Assembly (NCBI GenBank): GCA_030560485.1
Contig: JAKTTS010000069.1
Coordinates: forward strand, 1 to 43,450
Direction of reading: 5' to 3'
From: Ascoidea tarda (nom. inval.)
Lineage: Eukaryota > Ascomycota > Saccharomycetes > Ascoideales > Ascoideaceae
Length of the DNA: 43,450 nucleotides
Below the pieces are notes generated by a model. It did no database searches, had not been told where the DNA came from, and worked only from the letters and a program-made list of their open reading frames with translations. Of this stretch, positions 1-10,182 are shown in pieces; within the stretch, counting starts at the first letter, position 1; each line of letters begins with the position of its first letter. The position numbers and the translations under genes were made by a program.

Positions 1-259
1 GGGTATTATTATAATCAATTATGATTATTTCCAAAATTTTAAATCGATTTAAGACTAGTTCAAATTGTTCCAAGTGGATTTTTTATTAAAAAAATAGTTG
101 TTTATTCTAAATGCACACAAAATAAAACCAAGAGTAGAATACATCAGCAAAAATTAAACTTTCTGAATATAGAGACTATCAGTAAGCAAAAAAAAAAAAT
201 ACTTAAAAAATAAATGAAAGAAAAATAAACTAATAAGCAGTCTGTTATTTGCAATAACA

Positions 260-544
260 TCAAGTGATACAGCACATATCACATACTAAGCTGCAACAAC
301 CTCCACAACAAGTTTCATCGTCAACAGCAACTCCTTCTGCAGCAACTCCTTCACCACCAGCAGTATAAGCTTCATCATAAGCTGCCTCCTTGGTATCTGT
401 TCCTCCATTAGTCATTATTCCTATCTTTGGCAAAACTTCAGTTTTAATGGCTTGAAAACCGGTTTTTAAGATTGCAAACATTTCTTCATTTTGGTTTTGC
501 TGAGGTTGAGTTTGATTTTGTTCACCGTGTATATTGTCAGCCAT
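260..544 (-). CDS. Small protein with a Cys-rich C-terminus, unknown
   Basis: This is a 94-aa ORF with an ATG start and TAA-type end. The first 25 residues are Gln/Asn-rich. A short amphipathic segment follows (about 22-45), then an Ala/Gly/Glu-rich acidic linker. The last 16 residues hold seven cysteines (C79, C80, C83, C84, C88, C91, C92). The Cys cluster at the extreme C-terminus recalls CYSTM-type small stress proteins, or a tail that is palmitoylated at the membrane, but the usual hydrophobic run is weak. I do not recognise an ortholog. Codon quality and the clean ATG support a real gene. It is isolated, with about 2.1 kb before the next gene. Confidence 0.6.
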   Translation of the reverse strand: MADNIHGEQNQTQPQQNQNEEMFAILKTGFQAIKTEVLPKIGIMTNGGTDTKEAAYDEAYTAGGEGVAAEGVAVDDETCCGGCCSLVCDMCCIT

Positions 545-1800
545 TTTTTATATGATTATGGAATTAAGTAATGTTTTCAATGTTTGAATGAATATAAAAC
601 CTTGAATAAAGCCAAAATTGATAACAAATTGATAACAAAGTTACAAGTAACACACTAGCAACAGTAACTGAATGATGAATATATTATTGATATTGAAAAC
701 TTCAATGCTCTTTTTCTCTCATTTGATTTTGAGAAATATGATAGTATTTATATTATTTTGGAAAAATGGTATTTTAGTGAGCATTTCAAATAAAAAAACA
801 TTTTAAAGTTGAAATTCTTATTAGTATTTGTTGTATTATAATCAGCAAGACAAAATAGTAAAAAGATGAATTTAGTGTTCTAAACACATTCACATTTGTG
901 TATTTTTGGATATTTTTGATTTAAAAGCACAGCAAATGACACTTATCTCAAGTTTTTGTTAAAAAAAATACAAAATATAAATTAAAGAAAGCCACTAATA
1001 ATGGTAAAGATAATGAAAATAGTGGAAATTAGACTAAAAAACACTAATTAAGAACGAGCTTTGTTTATCAATTTCGAACTTTGGGATGGATCTGTTGAGA
1101 AAAATATTAGAAAACCAAAATTAATGACAATAACAATACTTGTATTGTCAAATAATCATCAAAAACGTACTCAATATAAATCGAAACCAAAAAATACAAT
1201 AAAGTGTTTCATAATTAATTGGGATTAGATGCAAAAGGAAGTTGAATCATTAATAAAAACCTGTTCAAAACAAAAGTAAGTTTGAAACATAAAACTCTAT
1301 TTTTGCTGAAGAAATCCAACATCACTCAAAAAAAAAGAATTTTTAACAAATTGATAACCTACAAAGGCAACACAGCATCCAATGCTGAAAACATATAGTC
1401 AATGCTAAAAATCATTTTCAAACAAATGGAAAATCGTGTTTTTTAGCTGAGATTATTTTTATCTCTAAGAAAAGGATATTATTTTAAAGTCAGGGATAAT
1501 TTTCCACTAAAAATATACTAAATTTCGCGCTGCAAATTCTCAAATTGTTTCTATCTACAAGATTTTCAAATATATTCAATGAAAATGTTGATTTGAGGAG
1601 GATGCAGTGGTCTCACAGTGATCCAGCTGATTTTTTTCTGAAAATTAGTTTTGTTTCCTAATCATGTTTGCAGTAACCCGAATAGTTTTATTTGGTTTGG
1701 CCAGATCAAAAAACCAATTTTCTGTTCCCAGTGAAACAGGTGTTTTCTGGAATTTTCCAGATCTAAAATATCCTAAAATTCGGAATGTTTTGGCTTTCTA
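545..1800. other. AT-rich spacer, no gene seen
   Basis: The spacer is AT-rich with many short A and T runs and stops in all frames. The part nearest 545 is the likely promoter of the small Cys-tailed gene. It contains two GATAACAAATTGATAACAAAG-like steps near 620-645. I see no tRNA boxes, no LTR and no ORF with coding character. Confidence 0.5.
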
Positions 1801-1807
1801 TTGATAA

Positions 1808-2441
1808 AAGACCACACATTTTCCACTTGTAACCAATCACAATGCAACAAGTACTGAGGAGTTAGAGAAAAAAGAGGACAGTTTGAAAGCTTCTTTTGCT
1901 TTTGAACTATCTAGCAAAGAGCAATATTGTAGCAACAAGTCTAGATTATCAGATTCGTTTTGGGTATTTAAAAATAAAATATACATCCAGCCAGCGAACT
2001 TATTTAGTTAGCTCTTATTTTCAGACATTTATCAAGACATTAAGTCTTGGTTAGAAGATAGAATCAAAATATGAAAATCTAAAGTCTTGTTTTTGCCAAA
2101 TATAAATATACCCGTTTGGTTAGGTTTACAATACGGTGAAGATACAAGAAATAGATCAAGATGAAGTTGCTCTAACCACTGATCAATTATACTTTTATTG
2201 TTTCAAGCAAAAGCTTTTTGCCAAGCAGCTGAAACCCCTTACCATTACAAGAATTCGAAGAGACATCCAAAGAGCTGGTTTTCAGAATACAGCTCTATGT
2301 ACTCTCAACAGGGCCTGCGTAAACACACATGGACACTGTACTAAAAACGGAAAAGGTCTGGTTTCGTATTACTCCGAAACTACGTATACGTGGCTGACGA
2401 CATCCGTACCCTGTGTGCTCATCTCGGAACGGTTTCCGTGA
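1808..2441 (+). pseudogene. Possible decayed coding remnant
   Basis: Protein-like sequence runs in one frame from 1808, broken by TAG at 2009 and TGA at about 2069. It includes a WVFKNKIYIQPANLFS-like stretch and a DIYQDIKSWLEDRIKI-like stretch. It then continues in another frame from about 2139 to the stop at 2441. The 3' part (about 100 codons) has no ATG at its head; its apparent start is GTG. The segment is richer in GC than the spacer before it. I cannot name the ancestor. Alternatives are chance open frames, or sequence that belongs only to the promoter of the RING gene at 2672. Confidence 0.25.
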
Positions 2442-2671
2442 TTCATTTCTACCCCAACCCTGGGTTTCAGGGCTCTGAAAACAGCAATTCTAAATATGCA
2501 AATATTTAATTTAATGTAATATAAGTTAAATCAAAGGGGCTTCTCAACAGTGTTTCGGCAAAAGGTTGTAAGGTTTGACATTTTGCTAGACCAGAATTAT
2601 AATGGTTTTTATTTAGAATCTGGATTTTAGATTTATTTAATAACAATCATAGCAATTATAACATAGTCACT

Positions 2672-4948
2672 ATGGAGAGCTCTTTAGAATATAAATATGG
2701 CTATGACTTGCTTGACAGTTCTGATCCTTTGAAAACATTAGATTATAAAAACTTATCCTATATTTGTCTTCAGAGGAAAAGAAAAACGAAAAAAACTAAG
2801 ATTAATAATAATAGAAATAGTACTATTTACAGTATAAATAACAGTCATGGGCAAGAAAATGATGATAATGATAATGGGGTTGAAAGTGATGATGAGACTG
2901 ATATAAATAGGTCATATTTTAATGGGATTAATGTCGATCATTTAATTTGTCCGATTTGCAATTCTATTTTTTTGAAGCCTTATATTACGAAATGTGGGCA
3001 TACTTTTTGTTATGAGTGTTTAAGCAAGTCTTTAAAGTCAACAAATAACACTTGTCCAATGGACCGAATTCATTTGGATTTATCAAAGAATGAAATATTT
3101 GCGGGTCCTTTAATCTTAAAAAATTTGGTGGATGATTTAATTGTAAATTGTTCGAATTTCAAAAGAGGATGTAAATGGTCTGGGTCCAGATTTAATTTGA
3201 AATCGCATTTAGTTGATAATTGCTCATACACAAGGGTTTATTGTAGTTGCAATAAATTGATAGAAAAACGGTTTATTTCAAGGATCAACTTATTCAAAAA
3301 ATATAATAAGCAAGACAAAGGTAATCAAAGTAATTATTTGATTGATAGTTTAAATCAGGATGATTTTAAGATTGATAAAAAATTAGTTGAATTAGAAAAG
3401 AAATGCTATCACGAGTTGTTTAATGATTATTTTAATATAGATTTTGACGATTTTATCAACCAAATTCATTTAATAACTGAAAATAAGGGAGATGAAGAAA
3501 AAACAAATATTACTGAAATTAGTGATGAAATTAGTGATAAAGATCAAACCGATATGAAAAATATTCTTGATGATACAGTTATTAGTAAACTGGACTTGGA
3601 TTATAACTACAGTATTGAAGATGATAATAAAGATCGGAATAGAAGTGGGTATGAAGAAAAGTTGAAAGAAAATACGATATTGAATGACTGTGATACATTG
3701 AGATGTTCGAATGAATATCTAGGGTGTGATTGGATGTTTAAGATCTATGATGATTATTATTATAAACAGTTTACAAGTGATAGTATTGATAAAGAGGTCA
3801 GTTCAGTTCAAAAGTATAAAATATTAAAAAACCATTTAAAGTACTGTGAGTTTGAGAAGATTAATTTGAGGTTGATTGATAATAAGGAGATAATAAGATG
3901 TAAAAATGAGAAAATTGAGATATTAGAGAAACGATTTAAGTCATTGATCAAGATATTACCTAATTTGAATTTGAATCAAGATTACATCAATGATATATTA
4001 TTAGATGAATTTGGTTCCAAGAGAAATAATGGTAATGGTAATGGTAATGAGAATAATGAAAGCAATGAGAATAACAACAATAACAATGGTGAAGTTAGTT
4101 TACAAGATCAAATTCAAGATTTCAGTTATGAATTAATGAAATCATTTTTTTTTAAAGATTATAAAGATGAATATATGAGTGGTGATATGAGTGGGGGAAT
4201 GGATGTTGATATGAATTCGGCAGAAGGTATAGGGATGTTTATCAGGGAGTATTTGATGAGTAAACAAAGCTATATAATTGATATACGAGAGGTGAGTGGA
4301 GATGGGAACGAGGATCTAAATGGAAATGGGGTTGAGAAGAGCAGTGTAAGAAAGAGAATTGAAGATTCATTCAATGAAATTTCCAATGAGCTTTACTCGC
4401 CAAATATTTTAAAAAACATTATTAAGAATTTAATTGAGGATTACTTGAAATTGAACGAATTGAATAAGAGCTGTTTGCGGGAGAATAATGTTTTGAAGGT
4501 TAATAATGAGAAATTAATAATAATGTTAAAATTCCAGGAAAATTCAATCAGGAGAAATATGATAATTGATAACCAGATGAAGAGAAGGATGGTGTTAAAC
4601 AGCAATTACAACACAATCAGCCAGTATTTGAATGGGGATGGGTGTGTTAGTTATAGTCCCAGCGATGTTAGCCCTGAGAACCAGGAAAGCCATTATAATG
4701 GCCAGAGCAGCGAGAGACCACAGAGACCACAAGGGTCTCAGAACAACAATAGCAGTGCCCTCCCTCGAAATGCCAGTAGCACCACCAGCACCAGCACCAG
4801 CACCAGCAACGTCAACAGCAAGTCGAGGACCAACAGCGTTGCAGGGCTGGACAGAGTTCGCTCGAGACTCTCCAGCTTCAGCAGCACTAACGACAGCGAC
4901 CTCGAAGGCTTGCAGTTTCAGGTGCACTTGAACCAGTTCAAGCTCTAG
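2672..4948 (+). CDS. RING finger / TRAF-type zinc finger protein, probable E3 ubiquitin ligase
   Basis: 758 aa, ATG start. A RING finger lies at about residues 93-131: C93-x2-C96, C108-x-H110-x2-C113-x2-C116, C128 and D131. Asp as the last ligand is the arrangement seen in TRAF6 (CPxD). A TRAF-type zinc finger follows directly (C160-x6-C167-x11-H179-x4-C184). A second CxxxxxxC...HxxxC finger is at C345, C352, H388 and C392. Between and after these are Asp/Asn/Glu-rich linkers, a likely coiled coil (about 590-645) and a Ser/Thr/Pro/Gln tail. RING-TRAF proteins are E3 ligases that use E2 enzymes; the substrate here is unknown. The last 300 bases are much richer in GC than the rest. No S. cerevisiae counterpart comes to mind. 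Confidence 0.85.
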   Translation: MESSLEYKYGYDLLDSSDPLKTLDYKNLSYICLQRKRKTKKTKINNNRNSTIYSINNSHGQENDDNDNGVESDDETDINRSYFNGINVDHLICPICNSIFLKPYITKCGHTFCYECLSKSLKSTNNTCPMDRIHLDLSKNEIFAGPLILKNLVDDLIVNCSNFKRGCKWSGSRFNLKSHLVDNCSYTRVYCSCNKLIEKRFISRINLFKKYNKQDKGNQSNYLIDSLNQDDFKIDKKLVELEKKCYHELFNDYFNIDFDDFINQIHLITENKGDEEKTNITEISDEISDKDQTDMKNILDDTVISKLDLDYNYSIEDDNKDRNRSGYEEKLKENTILNDCDTLRCSNEYLGCDWMFKIYDDYYYKQFTSDSIDKEVSSVQKYKILKNHLKYCEFEKINLRLIDNKEIIRCKNEKIEILEKRFKSLIKILPNLNLNQDYINDILLDEFGSKRNNGNGNGNENNESNENNNNNNGEVSLQDQIQDFSYELMKSFFFKDYKDEYMSGDMSGGMDVDMNSAEGIGMFIREYLMSKQSYIIDIREVSGDGNEDLNGNGVEKSSVRKRIEDSFNEISNELYSPNILKNIIKNLIEDYLKLNELNKSCLRENNVLKVNNEKLIIMLKFQENSIRRNMIIDNQMKRRMVLNSNYNTISQYLNGDGCVSYSPSDVSPENQESHYNGQSSERPQRPQGSQNNNSSALPRNASSTTSTSTSTSNVNSKSRTNSVAGLDRVRSRLSSFSSTNDSDLEGLQFQVHLNQFKL

Positions 4949-5630
4949 CCAGTAGATAGAAATAGAAGTAGACTGCATCCAGTTGTAGAGCCAAAAATTG
5001 CGAGACGACACAGACAGTTTTGGCCAGAGGGCTGTTGGTGCTGCTGCCTCTGCTGCCTCTGCTGCTTCTGTTGCCAGCTCTGGTTTTGCTCACAAAACGA
5101 CAGCTCTGGCTTTGGCCTGCTCGTGCCCATTTCGCTTTTTCTGGGCTGTTTGTTCTATTTCTGTTTGAGAGCAGTTTTCCATCAGTTGTTTCTTCTAAAG
5201 GGAAATTTTTCTTCAGCTCGTTCAGCTCTGTTGCTTCTGCCTTTGCTTCTTTTGCTATTTCTTCTGTTTCTACTTCTTCTGCTTCCGCTTCTGCTGATTT
5301 TGCTGATCGCTGTCTCACCTCCAGGCCAGAAAAACCTTCCAAACGCTGAGAATCCAGTGCTACACCATCTTGGTTGGATTGGGATCTAATTCTAATTCTA
5401 ATCCTAATTCTAATTCTAAATTTAAATTTCAAACAAATACTGGTGCTGTTTCCTATATCTCGTTCTTTCTTTTTTGAACTCTCTCTCTCTTTTTTTATCT
5501 CCTGTAGCATCCTTAGCATCCTTTTCTGTTTTCTTCAGCCCTTTTTATCTCTCTTGTTCTATTCCTTTTCTGCTCCTCTCCTCTTATCCTCCAGCTGCCC
5601 AAAGCCTTTATCTACCCACTTCCTCCTAAG
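4949..5630. promoter_or_regulatory. GC/pyrimidine-rich spacer, promoter of the Q/N-rich gene
   Basis: A GC-rich first half (to about 5350), made of CTGCCTCTG and TTCTGCTTCTG-type steps, is followed by a short (TCTAAT)n array at about 5388-5421. A strong pyrimidine tract then runs up to the ATG at 5631. ORFs on both strands here are low-complexity translations of the repeats (Ser/Ala, Leu or Arg-Ile dipeptides), and I do not call them genes. A CT-rich tract just before an ATG is common in yeast promoters and leaders. Confidence 0.45.
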
Positions 5631-6946
5631 ATGCCCTTAGAAAAACATCGCAAGTCTGCTTTCTCCAAGAACAAATCAAGAAAAAACTCTTTGGTAAACA
5701 TTAGCAAGCCCACTTCGCTTGACCAAAGAGTCAGAAAGGTCAGGAACACCAACACAAATATCGCTAGATACAACAGTGTTCTCGCCAACATCAACCATAC
5801 CAACAACACCAACAACACCAACATCAATATCAGTAATATCAGCAATATTAGCAATACCAACAACATAAATCCTCAAACATCTCAGGTAAACGCTGACATC
5901 TCAAAGGAGAACAAAATGGGCAATAATTTCACCTCCATCAACAACACTCCAAACAACATAACCCATATCAACCTCAACACCCAAAACTACAATGATCCAG
6001 AACATATCGCTTTCAACCATCAGAATGACCACTCAAAGGAAATCCACAAGAGGATCAGAGAGTTCACTCAAAGAGATAACGTTTTTCTCAACAACAACGC
6101 TCAGTCCTCTTTATTCCAGCTACTACTGAAGAACCAAATACAATTACCAAAAATTCAAAATATCAACCTAAATCCTCCTCCCACTACTTCCTACGATTAT
6201 CCCCAAAATAAACCTTTTCAACCTACAAACCCTTTAAACGCCTACAACCTCTACTTGAATGACATTATAAACATTGCAAACCTCAACTTGAACTTGAATT
6301 TGAATCTCAATTTGCCCTCTTATGAAAATCAGATCACCAACATCCCTTCCTCCTCTTCAAAACCTGATCCTTCAAAAGACCTAGATTTCTATTTCAAATA
6401 CTTATCCAGACAAAAACAAGCTGAATTTAAAGTTAAACAGGAAAGAATCAAACAGTTTTTACAAAAAGAGAAAAAAGTCTTAAAACAAGTTGAATCGGAA
6501 GAATTAAATAAAATTAACAACCATATCATTATTACTGCTTCTGCTAATAATATTACTAATAATATTACTACCAATACTGCCAATACTGCCAACATTGCCA
6601 ATATCACTAATAATACTACAACTAATACTGCTAATAACAATAATCGAGAATCTAGTTTGCCACCTTTGGTTGAAAATTCTAATGATCCCACTGATTTTGC
6701 TAAACTTTCTCAAAATGAAATCCCACCAATTTCAAATCTCATTTTACCTAACCAAAATCCAATTGAGAATGAAATCATCACTCAAAAAATTATCGCTTCT
6801 TTCCCAATTAATAAAAACAAATCTTTTGAACTGTCTCAATCCTTATTCACTAATAACCGAAATAATATCAATCTTAATCCACAATACCCATACCAACAAC
6901 CACAACTTCAATACCAATACCAATATCAACCACAACCACAACAACC

Positions 6947-6989
<43 letters not shown>

Positions 6990-8006
6990 CTTCAATATCA
7001 ATATCAATACCAAACAAAACACCAAAATCAGTTTGACTTCCAATCTCAGCCTCTATACCAATACCAACAACAATATGATCAACAAAATCAAAATCAAAAT
7101 CAATACTCTAACGCCCAACTATACCAACAGGCTAACCAGTATCAGATACAACAATACTCAGATCAAAAAAATATCCAACAGTCTTATCAACAAGCCTACC
7201 AACAGGCTTATCAACAATCAAACCAACAGTCTTATCAACAATTATACCAAAATAACCAAGAAGCTAATCAAGAAATTTATAGATATGCTTCCCAGCTCCA
7301 ATACCAACAACCATACCAATACCAATATCAGCAACTACAATCTCAACCTGATATTCAAGCTCAAATTCAAGCCCAAGCCCAAGCTCAAGCTCAACTTCAG
7401 TCTCAAATACAATCCCAAGCGCAGCTCCAATCTCAAATCCAAGCTCAACTCCAATCTCCAATCCAAGCTCAACTCCAGTCCCAAATTCAGTCCCAACTCG
7501 AATCCCAAATTCAACCCGATGTTCAACCTGATGTTCAAGCTCAGTTTCAATCCAATGCTCAAGTCGATTCTCAAAATCAGCAACCATTTTCTCCTTCTAC
7601 TTTACTAAATAATCAACCTATTACAAACCCAACTTCAGAGGTAACCCCCGTCGTAACTCCTGCAACAACAACACCAACAACATTTACAACGACAAAGACT
7701 GCCTTAAACTCTCAAGTCAATATTTCAAATCTTCAAATTATCTCCCAAAATCAAAATCAAAATCAAAATTTGTCTTTTTACAAATCCAAATCTCGATACC
7801 AATATCAATGTCCAAATCAAACTTCCGATTTGACTCAAGCACAACAAATACCACTAATGCTTTCAACTCAACCTCAACAACAGAAACCAGAGCAAATTCA
7901 GAATTATGATCAAAATCAATACCAAAATCAATATCAATATCAATATCAATATCAAAATTTTCAAAGTCCACCACAATATGCTATTCAATACACATCTAAT
8001 AACTAA
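5631..8006 (+). CDS. Gln/Asn-rich prion-like protein, unknown function
   Basis: 791 aa, ATG start after a pyrimidine tract. The N-terminus is basic (KHRKS..KNKSRKN), which could serve as a nuclear or RNA-binding patch. Asn/Thr/Ile-rich sequence follows, with one more ordinary segment at about 245-290 (charged, probably helical). Residues about 425-560 are Gln/Tyr-rich with a pure polyQ run encoded near 6950-6990. Residues about 578-645 are QA/QS/QI dipeptide-like repeats. The C-terminus is again NQ/QY-rich. This composition is that of yeast prion-like or condensate-forming domains. No catalytic domain is visible and I cannot assign an ortholog. Frame-shadow ORFs on both strands are by-products of the repeats. 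Confidence 0.75.
6936..6990 (+). repeat. CAA trinucleotide tract (polyQ)
   Basis: A nearly uninterrupted run of CAA/CAC codons lies inside the Q/N-rich gene and encodes a polyglutamine stretch. Pure codon repetition suggests recent slippage, so length variation between strains is expected. Confidence 0.85.
7366..7500 (+). repeat. Degenerate 6- to 12-bp repeats coding Gln-Ala / Gln-Ser steps
   Basis: Repeated CAAGCC, CAAGCT, CAGTCC and CAACTC-type hexamers give alternating Gln-Ala, Gln-Ser, Gln-Ile and Gln-Leu steps. This is a minisatellite-like coding array within the Q/N-rich gene. Confidence 0.7.
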
Positions 8007-8787
8007 TTTTTTCAAAATCTTGAATTTCAAACTAATAACAATCAAACGAATCAAAATTATTTGTTTGAACAATAAAATATTTAACCCCAGTCCTAAAAAA
8101 GACCGTCTTTTAATGACAAAACAAAAAACTCAAATTGTCAAATCAATAAAAAAATTTATTTTTTTGTAATTATAAAAACTTTTTTATGAATTTCAACATT
8201 ATAGTATATTCTATAAATAAAAGTTAACATTTAATTCCACCTGTCATTAAGCATATTAAAGTATCAAAATAAATTTATTCATCTGCATCTTTAAAATGGT
8301 TCCCTCTTCATTTTTTACTTTTTTTTTAATTCTTTTTTATTGTTTATTTTATTTTTTTTTCTTTGTTTTTAATAATTGTTTTTAACCTGGTTTTTTATAT
8401 CTTATCTTATGCATTCATTATTAATTGGTTTAATACAGTTGAATTCCTCATAAAAATTGTCAATTCATTTTTATCATTAGTCTCCCTTTTTTTTCCTCCC
8501 TTTTTTTTCTTAGAAATTACTAAAAATGGACATTTTCACCACTTTAATTTATTTTTTAATTCTATAATTCATTACCATAAATTTTCTTTTCCAAATATAT
8601 CTTATAATAAGTATTATATTATATTACATTATATTACATTAAGCCATTTCAAACGTAACATATGGTCATCTATAATCGTTTATAGTAGTTGATAATAATT
8701 GATAATAAATAATACATAATATATAATATATAATATATAATGATATGTAACAATATTTAATGATTAATGATAAAGCTAAAAAATTGA
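8007..8787. other. Convergent 3' spacer, AT-rich
   Basis: This lies between two converging genes. It is very AT/T-rich, with long T runs at about 8310-8360 and 8480-8510, and TATATAATATATAAT-type repeats at about 8700-8745. It probably holds the 3' ends and polyadenylation signals of both genes. The 109-aa T-rich ORF here is hydrophobic by composition only. Confidence 0.5.
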
Positions 8788-9990
8788 TTAATCATCTCTC
8801 CATTTGACCAATACTTGATCTGTTCTATATTGTTGAGTACATACAGTATCTTCCAAAGAAGTTATATCACCCATTCTGTAAGATAACAAGCCAGCATGAG
8901 CTATCATTATACCATTGTCGATACAAAATCTTTCATCAGTGGCAAATATGGAACCATTTCTATCACTAACCATAATTTTCATCATTTCTTGCAATCTTTC
9001 GTTACAACCAACACCACCAACGATTAAGACCTCATTTGAGTTAACATGTGCCATTGCTCTCTCTGTTATTTCAACCAACATTGAAAATAAACATTCTTGC
9101 AAAGAAAAACAGAGGTCTTCCTGGGTAATGTTTTGTCCGATTAGACTTTTAATAGAGTTGCTTATATTGTTATTATTTTTGTTATTGTTATTGTTTTTAC
9201 CACCCTTTTTGTTTTTGTTTTCACCTTCTTCATTTTGAAGTGGTTTGGCATTTTTTTTGTTAAATAGAGTGTTTGCAATTTCATCAATGTAAGCCAATAT
9301 ACCACTCATGCTCAAGTCCATTCCCTTAACGGTATAAGGCAATTCAACAAAGTGTTTGCCCTTTTTAGCCAACTGCTCGATGTTATAACCTGGGGAAGGA
9401 TCATTGGAGATCTTCAAAGTTCTTGCAAATCTGTCGAGACAGTTACCAATGGCTATATCTAATGTTTCACCAAAAATTCTGTATTTTTGTTTCGAATAAG
9501 CAATAACTTGAGTGTTTCCACCCGAAACATACAATACCACAGGGTTGTGGGCACCAGTTATCTCTCTTCCCATCTCAATATGACCAATGCAATGATTCAC
9601 GCCCACCAATGGAATACCCCATAGTAATGAAAGCGTTCTGGCAGCAATAACAACGCTCTGTAGAGGAGCACCCATTCCAGGACCCTTTGTAAAGCATATC
9701 ACATCGATGTCGTCTTTACCCAACCTTGTCTCGTCAAGAGATTGCTTGATCAACCGAACGACCCAGTTTCTGTGGTGTCTAGCAGTGTCTCTTGGAAGAA
9801 ACCCTTCGCCTGGAGGAGTAATGTAGGTGTCTCTGATGTTGGCAAGCACCTCTGCTCTGTTGGAGAGCGATAGCTGGCCTAGGTGGTGTCGTATGAGTCC
9901 CACACCCAACTTGTTGGCAGAGCCCTCAAGTCCAATGGCAATGTAGGAGGACTTCCCTGGCTTCAAGTGCTGATCCAAGTCGACGACCAT
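8788..9990 (-). CDS. KAE1: KEOPS complex tRNA N6-threonylcarbamoyladenosine synthase subunit Kae1
   Basis: 400 aa, cytosolic/nuclear Kae1/TsaD family. With the other KEOPS subunits it transfers threonylcarbamoyl to A37 of ANN-decoding tRNAs. The N-terminus reads [16 protein letters not shown]. Further family motifs are [27 protein letters not shown], the metal-binding pair H133/H137 ([10 protein letters not shown]), [34 protein letters not shown] and D358 in CIDNGIM. Similarity to yeast Kae1 begins only a few residues after this ATG. The frame stays open to 10065, but only from a GTG, so I chose the ATG at 9990. A Lys/Asn-rich insert (about residues 245-280) enlarges a loop that is short in S. 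cerevisiae. It diverges from AIM21 across about 190 bp. Confidence 0.97.
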   Translation of the reverse strand: MVVDLDQHLKPGKSSYIAIGLEGSANKLGVGLIRHHLGQLSLSNRAEVLANIRDTYITPPGEGFLPRDTARHHRNWVVRLIKQSLDETRLGKDDIDVICFTKGPGMGAPLQSVVIAARTLSLLWGIPLVGVNHCIGHIEMGREITGAHNPVVLYVSGGNTQVIAYSKQKYRIFGETLDIAIGNCLDRFARTLKISNDPSPGYNIEQLAKKGKHFVELPYTVKGMDLSMSGILAYIDEIANTLFNKKNAKPLQNEEGENKNKKGGKNNNNNKNNNNISNSIKSLIGQNITQEDLCFSLQECLFSMLVEITERAMAHVNSNEVLIVGGVGCNERLQEMMKIMVSDRNGSIFATDERFCIDNGIMIAHAGLLSYRMGDITSLEDTVCTQQYRTDQVLVKWRDD

Positions 9991-10182
9991 TGCAAACAAC
10001 GTCTGGTGGAACAGAAGTTGGGATTTACTTCCAAAAGCTGAAAAAGGCGAGCGAACCAGCTGCACGGGCGGAATGAGCAGATATAATCAGCACAGATAAA
10101 CAACACAGATAAATAATGCATGACACAAGATACCACTAATATCCAGCACTTCGAACACTGAACTCAGACACAGACAGCAGAT
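9991..10182. promoter_or_regulatory. Short divergent promoter between KAE1 and AIM21
   Basis: 192 bp separate the two divergent ATGs, so both promoters must be packed here. The sequence is richer in GC on the KAE1 side and A-rich with CACAGATAAAC/ATAAAT repeats (about 10090-10115) on the AIM21 side. Confidence 0.55.

Noticed and set aside
2136-2441. 101-codon ORF as an intact gene
   Set aside because: It begins with GTG, has no ATG near the start and lies next to stop-broken frames; kept only as part of a possible remnant.
4595-5519. Several minus- and plus-strand ORFs of 61-193 codons
   Set aside because: They are translations of GC/pyrimidine repeats and the tail of the RING gene, with Ser/Leu/Arg-Ile composition and no motifs.
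6595-7608. 337-codon ORF (+) inside the Q/N-rich gene
   Set aside because: It is a frame shadow of CAA/AAT repeats (Asn/Thr/Ile runs) over the real 791-aa frame.
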